Source of the DNA: Desmodesmus armatus
Lineage: Eukaryota > Chlorophyta > Chlorophyceae > Sphaeropleales > Scenedesmaceae
Assembly: GCA_007449985.2 (NCBI GenBank)
Contig: VIIQ02000761.1
Span: 248,001-312,000 of the forward strand
Direction: 5' to 3'
Length of the DNA: 64,000 bases
Of the stretch, positions 23,501 through 34,000 are shown one piece after another (position 1 is the first letter of the stretch; each line of letters opens with the position of its first letter). The notes beneath the pieces are model-generated. The model had not been told where the DNA came from, made no database searches, and was given only the letters and a program-made list of their open reading frames with translations. The position numbers were made by a program, and so were the translations under genes.

Positions 23501-25371
23501 GCTAGTGGCATCGTATGTTGGCGCTGGTCATGTGCACGTCAGCGGGCTGGGGGTTGTGCAACCCTCTGCCACAGACCCTCTGCCACAGACCCTCTGCAGC
23601 AGTACCAAGGCTGACGACTCCTGCTTTCGTTCGGTATCTGCCCTGCAGGCGGCCGCATCCCAGGCCTCCCTATGCACCGGGGCCCCATGCCGCTGCCCCC
23701 AGGGGCTCCTGCAGTGCCGGGCCTGGCTCCAGGTGGGGAGGCACAGGAAGTAGCAACAGTCTGTCAAAAGGGGATTAGCCCCATGTTCAGCAAACACTGC
23801 GTTGCTTTATACTATGGCTGCATACTGTTTCAAACCTTCAGGCAAGCTGCATACTAGTAAGTACTGGCATGTAAGCAGCAACCAAGCTTATGGCTCCTGC
23901 AGTGCCGGGCCTGCCTTTAGGTGAGGACGAATGTGAACTTGCACATGTTGTAGCAACACTTTGTTGGAGAGGCACTAGCCCAGGTCGAAACAGCAACCCG
24001 TTGCGTGATACTGTTGCTTCACACATGTCTGAACTATGCAACAACTACGCTAGAGACATCACTGACTTGTACAGTGCAACGTTTAGCGGCTAGCGTCTTC
24101 ACCCACTGTTGGCCTGGATGCATAGAGCACAGCTCATACCTGCTGGCGGGCTGGAAGATGAGTAGCTGAGAGTGAGCAGGAAACACAATAGTCAGATTAG
24201 TAAGCTGAACACTCACTGTAGGGAGGCAGCACTAGCAGGTGTCCAGGCAGGGGGCCAGCCTCTGTGGCAATGTGACCATGGGCCGTGTTAGGAGCTTGGC
24301 TGAGAGGTGGGTTCTTTGTCTAGTAGGGGTGATGAGTTATCGTGGACGGCCAAGCCATGCCACGCTTGGCAACGTGGGGTTATGCTGGGCCGTGTGGAGT
24401 ACAGCTGCTTGTGCACTCCGTCGCAACATTCTTTTTTCTTCCATGGTGGGTGCTTGCTGCCCAGGTGCTCCCGGTTTGCCAGTGCCTCCTCCTGGCCGCC
24501 CATCCGGAATGATGGGCATGCAGATGGCTGGCGGGGGCTTGGTTGGTGGGCCAGGGCCGATGCTTCGTGGCCAGGGCCCTCCGGCTCCCCCTGCTGCTGG
24601 TGCTGGAGGTGTTGCTGGCAGGGGCCTAGGCAGGGGTATGGCTGGCAGAGGCAGAGGTAGGGTTTGATTGAGGCATAGCAGTCAGCATGGCCCAGCTGTG
24701 TTTGGTTTTCATGTGCTACATTACAGGAGTTGTCAGTGAATTCTATTGTACACTTAATAAAGTTGACTCCGCCCTGTAGACCGGGAACACGTGAAGCAGT
24801 GATCACGAGGCAAATTGCGTTTGCAGCATTCGCCAATGCTGCTGTTGACGCACATGTTGCCTCATGTGGCTTTCATTGCTGTTGCCACCAAACAGGTCCC
24901 ATGCAAAGTGACTCCGGAGGTATGAAGCGGCCGCGAGGGCAGTTTGACATGGGCTATGAAGCACCAGCACGTCCGGCAGCAGGGGCCGCCCATACAGCCC
25001 ACTACCCAGGCCCACCCAAGCAGCAGCAGCTCTTCCACCCACAGGTGCAGCAGCACCATGTGCCCCCGCCGCAGCCGCAACCACTGCCGCCGCAGCAGCA
25101 CGGACACGTGCAGCATCATGCACCCCAGCAGCAGTTCCAGCAGCAGCACCATGTGGCTGGGCTTCAGCAGCAGCGGCAGCAGTTTGGGGGGCAGAGTCAG
25201 GTGCTGCATCAGGGCACTCAAGGGCGTGGTTATGGGGCGCCGGATGCAGCAGGCAGGGGTGGCTTTCCACAGCATCCGCCAGGAGGCAGGGGGGACTTTG
25301 CCGGCAGGCAAGGAGGCAGAGGGTATGGGAGGGGCTTTGGTCGAGGACTGCAGCAATACCAGGGCCATTAG
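17574..25371 (+). CDS. FY/WDR33-like polyadenylation factor (CPSF WD40 subunit)
   Basis: Thirteen exons: 17574-17632, 17820-17862, 18116-18184, 18839-19039, 19456-19590, 19899-20010, 20545-20711, 21535-21703, 22534-22662, 22842-23144, 23649-23732, 24465-24656 and 24896-25371. All phases close, giving 712 aa. FY (plants), WDR33 (animals) and Pfs2 (yeast) belong to the cleavage and polyadenylation specificity factor and help read the poly(A) signal. Exon 4 opens the propeller (FVASTQNKTRCPVYCTRFAP, SRRVLTGDSAGGLSVW). Exons 5-10 each supply about one WD blade, e.g. DNTLKVWDLAT, GGEVRCVDWHPSTSLIASCA, RDLTVKVWDVRH, GHDGSVIFWLLG, and the terminal SKYWVRPRPGD typical of the family. The C terminus is Pro/Gly/Gln-rich with RG-type segments (GRGLGRGMAGRGRG), like FY/WDR33 tails. 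The start follows an in-frame stop. Exons 1-3 are placed by phase and by alignment of LKRHVDPSGPMFKYMQ and LQPTMAGALQ to the FY N-terminal region, and are less certain because the usual WQRD motif is absent. A TGTAA lies at 25419. Confidence 0.88.
19170..19310. repeat. Degenerate CTGCAGG-containing repeat in FY intron 4
   Basis: About five imperfect units of roughly 26 bp follow one another, each with a TGCAGGT or CTGCAGG core and a GAT/AAT-CTTG segment. It ends about 150 bp before the exon 5 acceptor. Confidence 0.55.
19790..19875. repeat. GTACT pentamer repeat in FY intron 5
   Basis: Runs of (G)TACT with substitutions: GTACAGTGCTGTACTG and ACTGTACTGTACCGTACTG and GTACTGTACC. It ends just upstream of the exon 6 acceptor at 19898. 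Confidence 0.75.
20979..21017 (+). pseudogene. Duplicated, decayed copy of the start of FY exon 8
   Basis: Read in frame, this piece encodes VCWDLDDTWLASC, very close to the start of the real exon 8 at 21535 (VCWNLNGTYLASC). A CCAG acceptor-like site lies just upstream. It runs straight into the 21-bp minisatellite in an open frame that gives a Ser-His-Thr-Pro repeat peptide. It could be a dead exon copy or an alternative exon. Confidence 0.6.
21015..21355. repeat. 21-bp minisatellite in FY intron 7
   Basis: About 16 tandem copies of a 21-bp unit beginning CTCTCTCACACACCC and ending ACCTCC, with few substitutions. Because the unit is a multiple of three it is open in several frames: seven-residue repeats of LSHTPTS on plus and VREGGGC on minus. 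It is bounded on both sides by partial copies of exon 8. Confidence 0.92.
21382..21418 (+). pseudogene. Second decayed copy of the start of FY exon 8
   Basis: After a CCTGCAG acceptor-like site the sequence reads VCYPNNTWLASC, related to exon 8 (VCWNLNGTYLASC) and sharing ACACCTGGCTGGCCTCCTG exactly with the copy at 20979. It is followed by a GTGTGAGAGAGG sequence that could serve as a donor. Confidence 0.55.
22036..22100. repeat. GTACT pentamer repeat in FY intron 8
   Basis: A run of perfect and near-perfect CTGTA/GTACT units abutting the left end of the inverted-repeat element at 22105. Confidence 0.8.
22105..22494. mobile_element. MITE-like element with 26-bp terminal inverted repeats
   Basis: The sequence at 22105-22130 (starting GTACCGTACTGCCACGCG) is the exact reverse complement of 22469-22494, giving a 390-bp element with perfect 26-bp terminal inverted repeats that include the palindrome CCACGCGTGG. 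The interior is AT-rich next to the left arm (TAAATAAATAAATA), has no coding capacity, and contains an internal direct repeat (CTTGTCGAATG near 22197 and 22420). It sits wholly within FY intron 8. Perfect long TIRs around a short non-coding interior are typical of non-autonomous DNA transposons; the family is not recognised and the target duplication is unclear (possibly GTAC). Confidence 0.75.
23704..24015 (+). repeat. Duplication of FY exon 11 end and start of intron 11
   Basis: The segment from about 23704 to 23820 (GGCTCCTGCAGTGCCGGGCC... GTAGCAACA... TTAGCCCC) is repeated, diverged, at about 23889-24015 (GGCTCCTGCAGTGCCGGGCC... GTAGCAACA... CTAGCCCA). The first copy spans the splice donor at 23733. 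The second keeps a CTTTAGGTGAGG donor-like site, so it is a potential pseudo-exon. Confidence 0.65.
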
Positions 25372-25418
25372 CCAGCGCCCTCTGTTGGTGGTGATGTGTA
25401 TGTACTGGGGAAATGAGT

Positions 25419-25423
25419 TGTAA
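25419..25423 (+). terminator. Putative poly(A) signal TGTAA for the FY gene
   Basis: TGTAA is the usual green-algal polyadenylation signal. This copy lies 48 bp after the FY stop codon. Confidence 0.5.
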
Positions 25424-25649
25424 AAGGTGCGAATGGGATCTGTATGGCCACATGCGCTGGCAACAGTGTCACTCTGAGATCCCACTTCTGGAGCCAGCTG
25501 CTGCCATTCAAAACTTGTCATGACGTGTCATCCTGGTCATCTTTCTGTCGAGTCGCTCTCTCAAGCGCGCTTGAAGTGTCCCAAGCACGTCGCAAGCACG
25601 TCCCAAGCAAGTGTCCAGCGCTGTGCGTTCGTAAAGCCACTCACAACAC

Positions 25650-27228
25650 ATGATGAGGCACCCTGTCGCAGGCCTGTGCGTTGTTGGGGCGCCATGGTTG
25701 GTGCCTATGATTGGGTTTGGACTCTTTCTGCACAAACACTTCCTCTCATGTGACAGCCACCCCTCAGATGCGCGGGTCAAAGCAACAGCCAGAAGGGGGA
25801 CAGTGCCCAAAATCCACAGACGGAAGCAGCAGCAGCCTGGCCATGCACAGGCAGAGGTGGAGCAGGAACATGAGCGTCTGGACCTGATAGATGTAGTTGG
25901 TCTGGGCAGGGACAGCACCTATGAGTACTTCACAGAGGATGAGGTTGAGCAGCTGCAGCAGGCACAGGCAAACCCACAGGCCTTGTTAGACCTGTTGCAA
26001 CAGTGAGTAACGCCTCTGTACGTGTGCTGAGCCGTCAAACCGTAATGGAAATTGTGTTCAAGTTCGGGGAAGGCTAGCCCAACAGCCTGGCAAGCCTCCA
26101 CATCAACAGCACCCACCTGCTGCTGTCAGTTGTGTGCGCACAGCCTTCATCACATGCAGCTCTTTGTGCCTCTGTCTCTGACTCGCACCAAAAGCACCTG
26201 ACACGTTTGAATTCTAGCCTCGCTGTGGTGCCGCATCTGCTACTGTTCTGCCAAGCTGCGGCAGGTATGGCAGCCGCATGGTCGCAGAGGGGTTGTTGGA
26301 CCATGCAGACGATGGCAGCGAAGACAGCATGTGGTACACAGACGACCCACATGACAGCTGGCAGCACGACAGCCCCAGCAGCGACAGGCAGCAGCAGCAC
26401 GCCCAGCCGGATGAGGCATCCTTACCGCAGCAAGAGGCAGGCCAGCAAGCAGCTGGGCAGGAGTTCCTGCGGAGGCTTGCAGAGGCTGTGCAGCAGCGGC
26501 AGCAGGAGCCGAGCAGCAGGCAGCAGGCAGGTTCAGAGGCCTCATCCGCAGATGAGGGTGGTGCATACTTTGATGACAGCTACTTTGGCATGCCTGCAGA
26601 GCCCTCAGGTGCCCCGCAGGATTTGAAGGAGTTGCAAGCAGTAGTCAGCAAAAACCTGGAGGTGGGTGCGCGCTGCGCAGTAATAAATCAGATGACACTG
26701 TGCCCAGCCGCAAACAGCACAGCTGCAGTAGCCTGTACTTGGGACAGCAGGAGGCAACGGGTGCTGATGCAGCATGTGGGATCCCTGCAACATGCCACTT
26801 GAACAGGCTGTGTGCCAACAACGGCTGGCACCGCCCTTGAACTTGCCCTAGCCGCAAATGTGTCCATCTGACTCATCACTTCAGTTATATCTGATCTATG
26901 ATATACCATCGCTGACTTATGGAAGCCTCTGGCAGGATCTCACAGCAGCTGAGTGCATTGAACGACTGTGCTTGCTTGCTGCCACTCCACACCACAGGCG
27001 TTGCTACCAAAGGACACCACCTGGGGTGCTGGCAGCTACCCACCGCGCTTCGATGAGGTCATCACATCACCGCATGTTGAGGGCGGCTACATCGGCCCGG
27101 ACCCCGAGTTTGATGACTTTGACCTGGACCCTGGGTTTGACTTTGACTACGTGCCAGAGTTTGACTTTGACCCAGACTTTGATGATGCAATGTTGGATGA
27201 CATGTTTGACTTTGACATTGAGCCGTAG
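25650..27228 (+). CDS. Unknown protein with Asp/Phe-rich C-terminal tail
   Basis: Exons 25650-26002, 26265-26661 and 26998-27228; phases close, giving 326 aa. I do not recognise a family. The N-terminal 35 residues include a hydrophobic segment (APWLVPMIGFGLFLHKHF), which could be a membrane or signal anchor, or could be 5' flank if translation starts later. A basic stretch follows (RRGTVPKIHRRKQQQ). The middle is acidic and Gln/Ser-rich (MWYTDDPHDSW, FDDSYFGMP). Exon 3 carries WGAGSYPPRFDEV and then an acidic tail of repeated D-F-D elements (FDDFDLDPGFDFDYVPEFDF), ending DFDIEP. Regularly spaced Phe in an acidic tail resembles a short linear interaction motif array, but this is inference. 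The start codon is the least certain part. It follows the FY gene by only 278 bp on the same strand. Confidence 0.6.
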
Positions 27229-29246
27229 GTATTTTGTGGAGGTTTTGTGCGGGCAGCAAGCAGCAGCATTGGGCAAGGCAGCAAGTATATAGCGATGGGT
27301 AGGCGGACAGCATGCTGGCGAGCAGCAGGGACGATATGGAGAAGCAGCTGTTGGCTGCATTGGTGCAGGAGGGTGAGGTTTGTGTATCCTATTCCTAGCA
27401 GGGTTTTATTTTGCTGCCGTGAGATCAGATTCAACCCCTCTGCCAGGCTAGCAGGAGCGGTGTGGCGCTTTGAGAAGAAGATCACCAAGGTGGCTTCTTT
27501 GCTCACCTCTGGTTTGCGCCTCAGCACAGCCCCACACAGTTGGGGGGATCGTCCATCAGTTGCTGCTGGTCAGGCAGTGGGATGCTGGCTGGGTTTCAGC
27601 AGCAGGGCACACGCCTACCGGGATCTAGGCTGGCTCCAATGTGTTTCAGGATTATGTATCTGCAGCTGCAAGCTTGCAGTTTTTTATGCAAGCGGTGTGA
27701 CACCCTGTTTTCCTGCAATGGATGTGATGACGGGAGTTTGCTGCAGCAGCCGGGGGGTTTGTTTGTTTCAACAACAATATTGACTCAATGTTGTGCGTGT
27801 GTGATGTTGCACTCATTGCAGCTGAGCTTCCTTGTCTCAGGCGGACAAGTTGCCTGTGACCACATGTTTAGCCCCACCCCTATCTGCTGTTTTGTTATGT
27901 TTGCAATTGGGTGGGGCCCAACATTGAATTGCATCCAGCAGGATTGGATGGGATCTGCTGTGCAACAAGCGTGTGCGGCATGTTTTATGTCGTTGTGGAG
28001 GTTAGTGGCTCTGTGTGAGTCGCGCACATGCGTTGCTCTGAGGGGAGTGAGTGCACCTACATGTACACTAGAGGGTGAGGGATGTGCAGGGAGTTGTCGG
28101 ATGGGTCGTTTGCACAAGAAGGGTCCTTGTCACATGCAGGCAGGCGTAGGTGCGGCTGTATTCTGGGTCACATGTTCAGCCAAAGTGTTTGCATTGCAGG
28201 GTAGCCAGGTGCGGGTGGGTGGGTGTGTTTGGGAAAGGCAGGCAGCTGTGTCAGTTGGTGCTTGGTCAATTTTGTCCAAGCTCCCACAACCTGTGTGCAT
28301 ACCCTTCCCCTGTGTGACACATGTTTCACGAGCAACACGCACCCCTGAGTTGAGGGGGCGCAGTGGTTCTGCACCAGCTTTGACGCAGCACAGATGCTGC
28401 ATCTGTTGCCTCTGCTTTCTGCTTTCTGAATGGTGGTTTTGTTGCTTTGGGCCAGCATGGTGCACAACAAGTTTGGGCAGGTGTTCAGCAGCCTGCTGCT
28501 GGGGTCGTTGCGCAGAGGCACATACTCATTGCTGAGTGGCATAGAGGGGTAGTTTGAGCGACCCAAGATGAGCAGCTGGCCAGCAACCATCTGTCCTATG
28601 CAAGGGGCATCAGTTGAGGGTGTTGCTGCAGATATGCGTATTTTTTATGTGAGGGTGTTTCAAGGAGAGATTCCTGTCCTGCAAAGGACACTTGCATGCA
28701 GATCGGTATCAGACTGGGCCAGGTGGTATGCAAACAGTGCGCCCCGCGTAATGCATGGCACGTGTTTTTGCTTGGTCACTGTGACAAAGATGTGACCAGG
28801 ATCAGGGCGGTGAGGTTGGACCTGATAGTTAGGAAGCAACAGCCGTACAACAAGGGACAAGGGGGTCAGTTTGCGGCTTGGCTGCATGTGAGCCTGCAAA
28901 ATGAAGTCGTCCTGGCGTCTGATTAGGGTGGGGCACGCTTGCAGATGGGCAAAGAGCAAGAGTGGGAGTGGTGGCTAGTCTGTCCTGGCAACTTGCCGTT
29001 ACTCAGGGTTGGCAAGACCGACGCCTCCTGTCAGTTGTGCAAGACAGTCAAAACCTACCGTACAACCTGACGATTGAATACTTCTCACACAGTCACCACC
29101 ACATTAAACTGCAGAAACTTACATATTGTGAAACAAAGAAGCTCGGGCGATCGTACACGGCTCGGTTGACATTCGGCCCGCCCAAGGAACCTTCGCCCGT
29201 TGTTCGCGGCGAAGCAACGCACATGAATTTAGGTTGACATTGGCAT
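27229..29246. other. Gene-poor interval
   Basis: About 2 kb without a gene I can support. A long plus frame (27540-28535, 331 codons) is Cys/Trp/Leu-biased, with no domain. On the minus strand 28660-28959 and 28168-28590 are open with more balanced composition (RRQDDFILQAHMQ, ASDTDL-like and NEYVPLRNDPSSRLLNTCPN). They could be the remains of an old mobile element, but I cannot name one. Confidence 0.4.
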
Positions 29247-30032
29247 ATGCTTGGTTCCACGCTAATTCGCCGGTTTACAGCACTCGGGCTGTCCTTGTTA
29301 GTCCTGGGGTGGTGTGTTGGTGCAGCAGCATGTGAAGCCAACAAAGGACACCAGCTGGCAAACAGACGCTTACTGAAGCTGAGCTACACCCCAACGCAAA
29401 CTCCCACAGCGTTACAAGGGTTCTCTTACACCCCTCAGCAGCAACGTCAACCTCCAGGCGGCCCAACAGCAGGATTGATGGATGCAGCTGCAGCAGTAGG
29501 GAGCACAGCAGTAGCTGCTGTTGCAAGGCTGGTGCAGGCAAGCCAGGGACTGCCCAACAGGCCTCCTGAGGCTGAAGGGCCTCCAGCAGCAGGGGTACAG
29601 CAGGTAGCGCTGCAACCAGATGAGCTCCTCATTTTGCCAGGACAAGGGACAGGGCCTGCACCACAAGCAGTTGTGATGGCAGTTGGAGCTCCTGCCGGCA
29701 GCAGCAGCAGCAGCAGCGACGGCATCGTGGCAGGCAGTGCTCCCAGCGCCGTCATCAACCCCATCACGGCTGCTCAAGGGCCACCAACCACCAGCAGCAC
29801 TTTGGTTACGCCCACAAGCTTGGCCCCTGCCACAGGCACTTCAACCACCGGTGGGATCACCGTCAGCACCTCTACACCAGTGACGGTCTACAACCCTATC
29901 AATGTGGAGGCGCAACAGCAGACAGGCGCAGCTGGTGCCGCAAGCTTCCTGGAAGCTGCACAGAATGCCTTTTTGCTTGCAGCTGCTACCCGGCCCAGGG
30001 TGGTGGTGATACCGATGTTCCTTGGAAAATAG
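29247..30032 (+). CDS. Predicted secreted low-complexity protein
   Basis: A single-exon frame of 261 aa. The N terminus has a classic signal peptide: a basic MLGSTLIRRF, a hydrophobic core (LGLSLLVLGWCVGAAAC) and a likely cleavage near residue 28-30. The rest is low complexity: Gln/Pro/Gly, a Ser run (GSSSSSSDG) and Thr/Ser/Pro segments (TSTTGGITVSTSTPVTVYNP) suited to O-glycosylation, as in algal wall proteins. The C terminus returns to hydrophobic residues (FLLAAATRPRVVVIPMFLGK). No catalytic domain is seen. The function is unknown; an extracellular or wall location is inferred. Composition and codon use (GCA/CAG-rich) match the neighbouring genes. Confidence 0.65.
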   Translation: MLGSTLIRRFTALGLSLLVLGWCVGAAACEANKGHQLANRRLLKLSYTPTQTPTALQGFSYTPQQQRQPPGGPTAGLMDAAAAVGSTAVAAVARLVQASQGLPNRPPEAEGPPAAGVQQVALQPDELLILPGQGTGPAPQAVVMAVGAPAGSSSSSSDGIVAGSAPSAVINPITAAQGPPTTSSTLVTPTSLAPATGTSTTGGITVSTSTPVTVYNPINVEAQQQTGAAGAASFLEAAQNAFLLAAATRPRVVVIPMFLGK

Positions 30033-31007
30033 CCTTTGAGGGCTGCATTGCACTGTCACAGTTGTGGTGACAATTCACAACTCTCCAGTCACGCAATGAC
30101 CTTTGCGGTTGCTCGGGGGTTGTCTTCAGCACCAGCTGGTGCAGACAGATCTCTGGCTTGGCTGGCCAGCTGTGCGGCTTCCACGGCGTGGGGCTGCAGT
30201 GCTGTAGGTGTGTGAGAGAGAGTGTGTTATACCGTACACCGTATGATCAACTAGATAGGCTATCTAGTTGCACACAGATGCCAGCAGCAGTGCTGTGCTC
30301 GGCACTGTGGCAACTCTGGGTGTGTGTCAGCGGCTTGGCTTTTGACAGACTCAAACCCACAGCTTGCAGGCAAGCATTTGGATTTGATGTTATGGCTGTG
30401 TGTGTTGGTTGCCTCTTGAAAGTGCATTTTTCGTGGTGTATCCAGGACTGCCTGCACGCACAGCAGTTGTGCAACTTGCAGAGACGTTTGCCGTGCTCCC
30501 GACCACCATGGTCATAAAATAGTACTATGGGGTAGGCATGGCTGCTGGGCTGCGTTGCTGAGGGTCACGCAAACCAAATCAGTCTCAGGCTGCCGTGTAC
30601 ACATCTGTCTTGCATAGGGCGATGACCAGAGTAGAGGGGGGCAGTACGTGCCTGGTGTTGGGCTGGTGTGAGTGGCTTGCTGCTGCACCCTTCAACTGCG
30701 CCCCCTGCTATGTTTAAGGATTTGCCTCTATGTTCTACGGCGTCTCTCGTGTTATTCCGAAATGCTTGGCTATAACAACATTTGTGCAATCTCATAAAAA
30801 GGGCGGGACCGTGCAAGGCCCCATCACGCAGCTGCCTTGGCCGCTCAACGTATGGCTACATACTCTTCACATTCAGTTTGTGGTCAACAGAACACGCAGG
30901 CTCGCCCCTGCCGATTGCTTTTCGGAGCAACGAGGCATCGCGCCCGAACACTTTGAAGACACCAGGATCTGCCGCACAGCAATGTTCACGAAGGAAGAAA
31001 GCCAAAG
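30033..31007. promoter_or_regulatory. Intergenic region upstream of the TPP enzyme gene
   Basis: No supported gene. It contains a near-perfect 11-bp-arm palindrome at 30248-30270. The AT-richer stretch from about 30720 to 30800 could be promoter-proximal, but no specific element is certain. Confidence 0.35.
30248..30270. repeat. Short palindrome (11-bp arms)
   Basis: CAACTAGATAG, one central G, then CTATCTAGTTG. It would form a tight hairpin or a symmetric protein-binding site. Confidence 0.7.
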
Positions 31008-34000
31008 ATGTCGCTTCGAACAGCCACGTGTGCCGATGTTGCTGTGGAGCAGCTTTGCGCTGCTGGCTTGCAAGTGTGTTTTGCCAACCCAGGCACGACA
31101 GAAATGTTCCTGGTCTCCGCTTTAGAGGCACAGAAAACGCACATGCGCTCCATACTGTGTCTGCACGAGGCTGTCTGTACAGGAGCAGCAGACGGGTATG
31201 CACGCATGGCTGCTGCACCTGCTGTTGCGCTGCTGCATCTGGGCCCTGGGCTAGGCAATGGCCTCTGCAACCTACACAACGCACACAGGGCCAGGAGCCC
31301 AGTGCTAGTGTTGGTTGGCGAGCACGCTACGTGGCATAAAGTTGCTGACCCTCCCTTGGCACAAGACATACAAGCCCTGGCTGCTACCGTCTCTGGCCAC
31401 GTCCTCACCATCACAACACCTGAGGGAGTTTCCAGCACCGTGCAGCGTGCGCTGACTGCACTTGCAACTCCAGTGCCCCCCATCAGCAGCCGCAGCCAGC
31501 CAGCAGACGCAGTAGCAGAGGAAGCTTCAGTACTATCAGCAGGATCTCCTGGGACATCCGGCCAGGACACCGTCACAGTCAAGACCTGCCCTAGCAGCCG
31601 GGTGGTGACTCTGGTGCTACCCCATGACATCTCTTGGACCCCAGCAGCAGCAGCTGCTATCTCAGCCTCAGCATCAACCCCACCCCCAGCCTCATTTACA
31701 GCCCCAGCATCAGCACAAGGCGCTCAACCCAGCCTGCAGCAACTGAGTGCCCGGCTGGCTCCCCTGAAGGTGGCTGACAGCCCAGCAGGCCAACGGTTCC
31801 TGTCAGACTGTGCTGCTGCTCTGGCTGGTGAACCACGCGGAAAGGCTGCCCTTGTCTTGGGTGGTGCTGCACTGCTTTCAGAAGGTGAGCTGAGGGTGAC
31901 TGTACATGTGCGGTACAGCTGCTGCACAGTCTGCTAGAGCTGTGTGATCTTTGAGTGATTTGGAGATCAGAGATCCTGGATCTCAGATCCAGCAGAATCT
32001 GGAGCAGGTGTATCTCAACTACCGGGGGCCACAGTAGTAGTCAGGTTTGCTGGCACAATTGCTATCCAATCGGTGACCAGGGTTGCTGTCACAGCAGTCA
32101 ATGCTTAGGCTCAGCAGTGGCATGTTTGCTGGCTGCACATTTTTGTGCATGTACATGGGGCAATGGCCTGCGCTACAGGCCAACATCTTCTGCATCCAAT
32201 GACTGAAAACGGCGCCCAGTGCAAATTACACCTGGTGCGCAAGCCCCTACTGCCCTTATACCTCTGGCTTCCCGCAGCACCACTCAACCTCACCCCTACA
32301 CAACCTCAATTCGAGTCAAAACTGAGTCAACCTCGCTTTGTTGTGGATTTCCTGCCACTATGCAGGCGCTGCCCTTGTCAATGCAGGCCGCATTGCTGCA
32401 GCGCTAGGTGCCGCACTGCTCTGTGACCCCTTACCAGGGCGCATTGCGAGGGGGGCAGGTCTGCCCCACTGCACCCGCCTGCCCTACTTCCCTCAGGTAG
32501 GAAGGTTTAGGGTTTAGGGTTTAGGCAGGGTTTAGGCACCCTAAACCCTAAACCGCACCATATCCACACAGATGCATGACCCCACTGGCAGCTGCGTGCA
32601 GGTGTCAATACCAGCACTGCCAGTGTGGTGTGTGGTGTGTGCAAGCTGAGGTATTGCTGGCCCAGGCAGCCTACTAGGCCCTAGACTCGGCGAGTCGCAC
32701 AATCTGCGTGAGTCATCTGAGTCACTCACGGGTCGGACCCGGAAAAGTTGCAAGGACACACAGCACTGCCAGCACGAGTGTTGGCATCTGTCGGGGGCAT
32801 GGCCTTCTGGTACGAGCCTCGGGCAGTGCAGTGCAGTGCTTTGCACCGCACGTGCAAGCCAGTGCGAGGGTGCCACAGCATTTTGATGTCACAGATATGG
32901 TGCTTCCTGCACTCGTGCTGTTATGCTTGCAGGAGGCAGCAGCTGAGCTGGTCAAGTATGATGTGGTGCTGCTGCTGGACATCAAGAGACCCGTGGCTAA
33001 CTTCGGGTACAAGTAAGTTCTTGGCCCTGAGGTGGTGCTGCATCATGTTTTTTGCAATCCGGGCCTAATGACAGCTTAGACATTTGCACTTGACTACCAG
33101 CTATTGCACAGTACACCCCTGCCAGGAGATAGTACCCAGTGGCTGCAGGCCAGTGGCAAGTACGTCCAACGATGCTGGGCCAACACAAACCTGCTGCAGC
33201 CCTACACCAACCCACTGTCATGAGTCTCACTTGTAAAGGCCCAACCCACTGGTGTAAGCCTTCTGGGGCGGAATTCACCAGGATCCTGGCTGCAAAAGGT
33301 CATGACAGTGATTGCTGACATAACAATTAGTAATCCTTGTGCACACTGGCCTCATTGCCGCCTGCAGGGATGGCCCCAGTCAGTTGCTGAGTCAACCTGA
33401 TGACAACATCTGGGAGCTTGATGGTGGCCTGCTGTCAGTGCCTGATGCCCTGCAGCACCTGGTGCGGCTGGTGCCTGGTGCTGACAGCATTCGGCCTGGG
33501 GTCAACTGTGCTGGCAGGTTTGCAAGTGCTGCAAGGCCGCTGATGCCTTCCGGTGAGAACTGATTGATGATGTCAATGTCAGGAACAAATATTTATATAC
33601 TGCATCTATACTGATATACTACTGTATCTATATCAATATACTGCTGTGCTGCATGCATGCGCTGTTAGCTGAGGTTGATTCCAGCATCATGAGACCATTG
33701 GGGCATGGACACAGGCTGTTGGGGTGCCATGCCATTTATGTGAACTGCTGTTTGGATGTGTGTTCAAAGCATGTGCAGCCCTTGCAGTACCTAGGTGGTG
33801 GACGTCAAGACCTGTGGGTGGGACACTTACATCTAATATGTGATATCCTTAACCTGCAATGCCTAACAAAGCCTGAGACTGCACTGCTGTTGGGTTGCAG
33901 GGCGCTTGACTGCTGCAGCGCTGTGCCAGGCTGTTGCAGCTGTGCAGCCTGCTGACACTGTTCTGGTGGATGAGTCACTGACCAGCGGCAACGCCTACTG

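Noticed and set aside
27540..28535. A 331-codon open frame on the plus strand
   Set aside because: Very Cys/Trp/Leu-rich with no recognisable motif; no signal peptide or conserved block. Judged chance openness in a gene-poor region.
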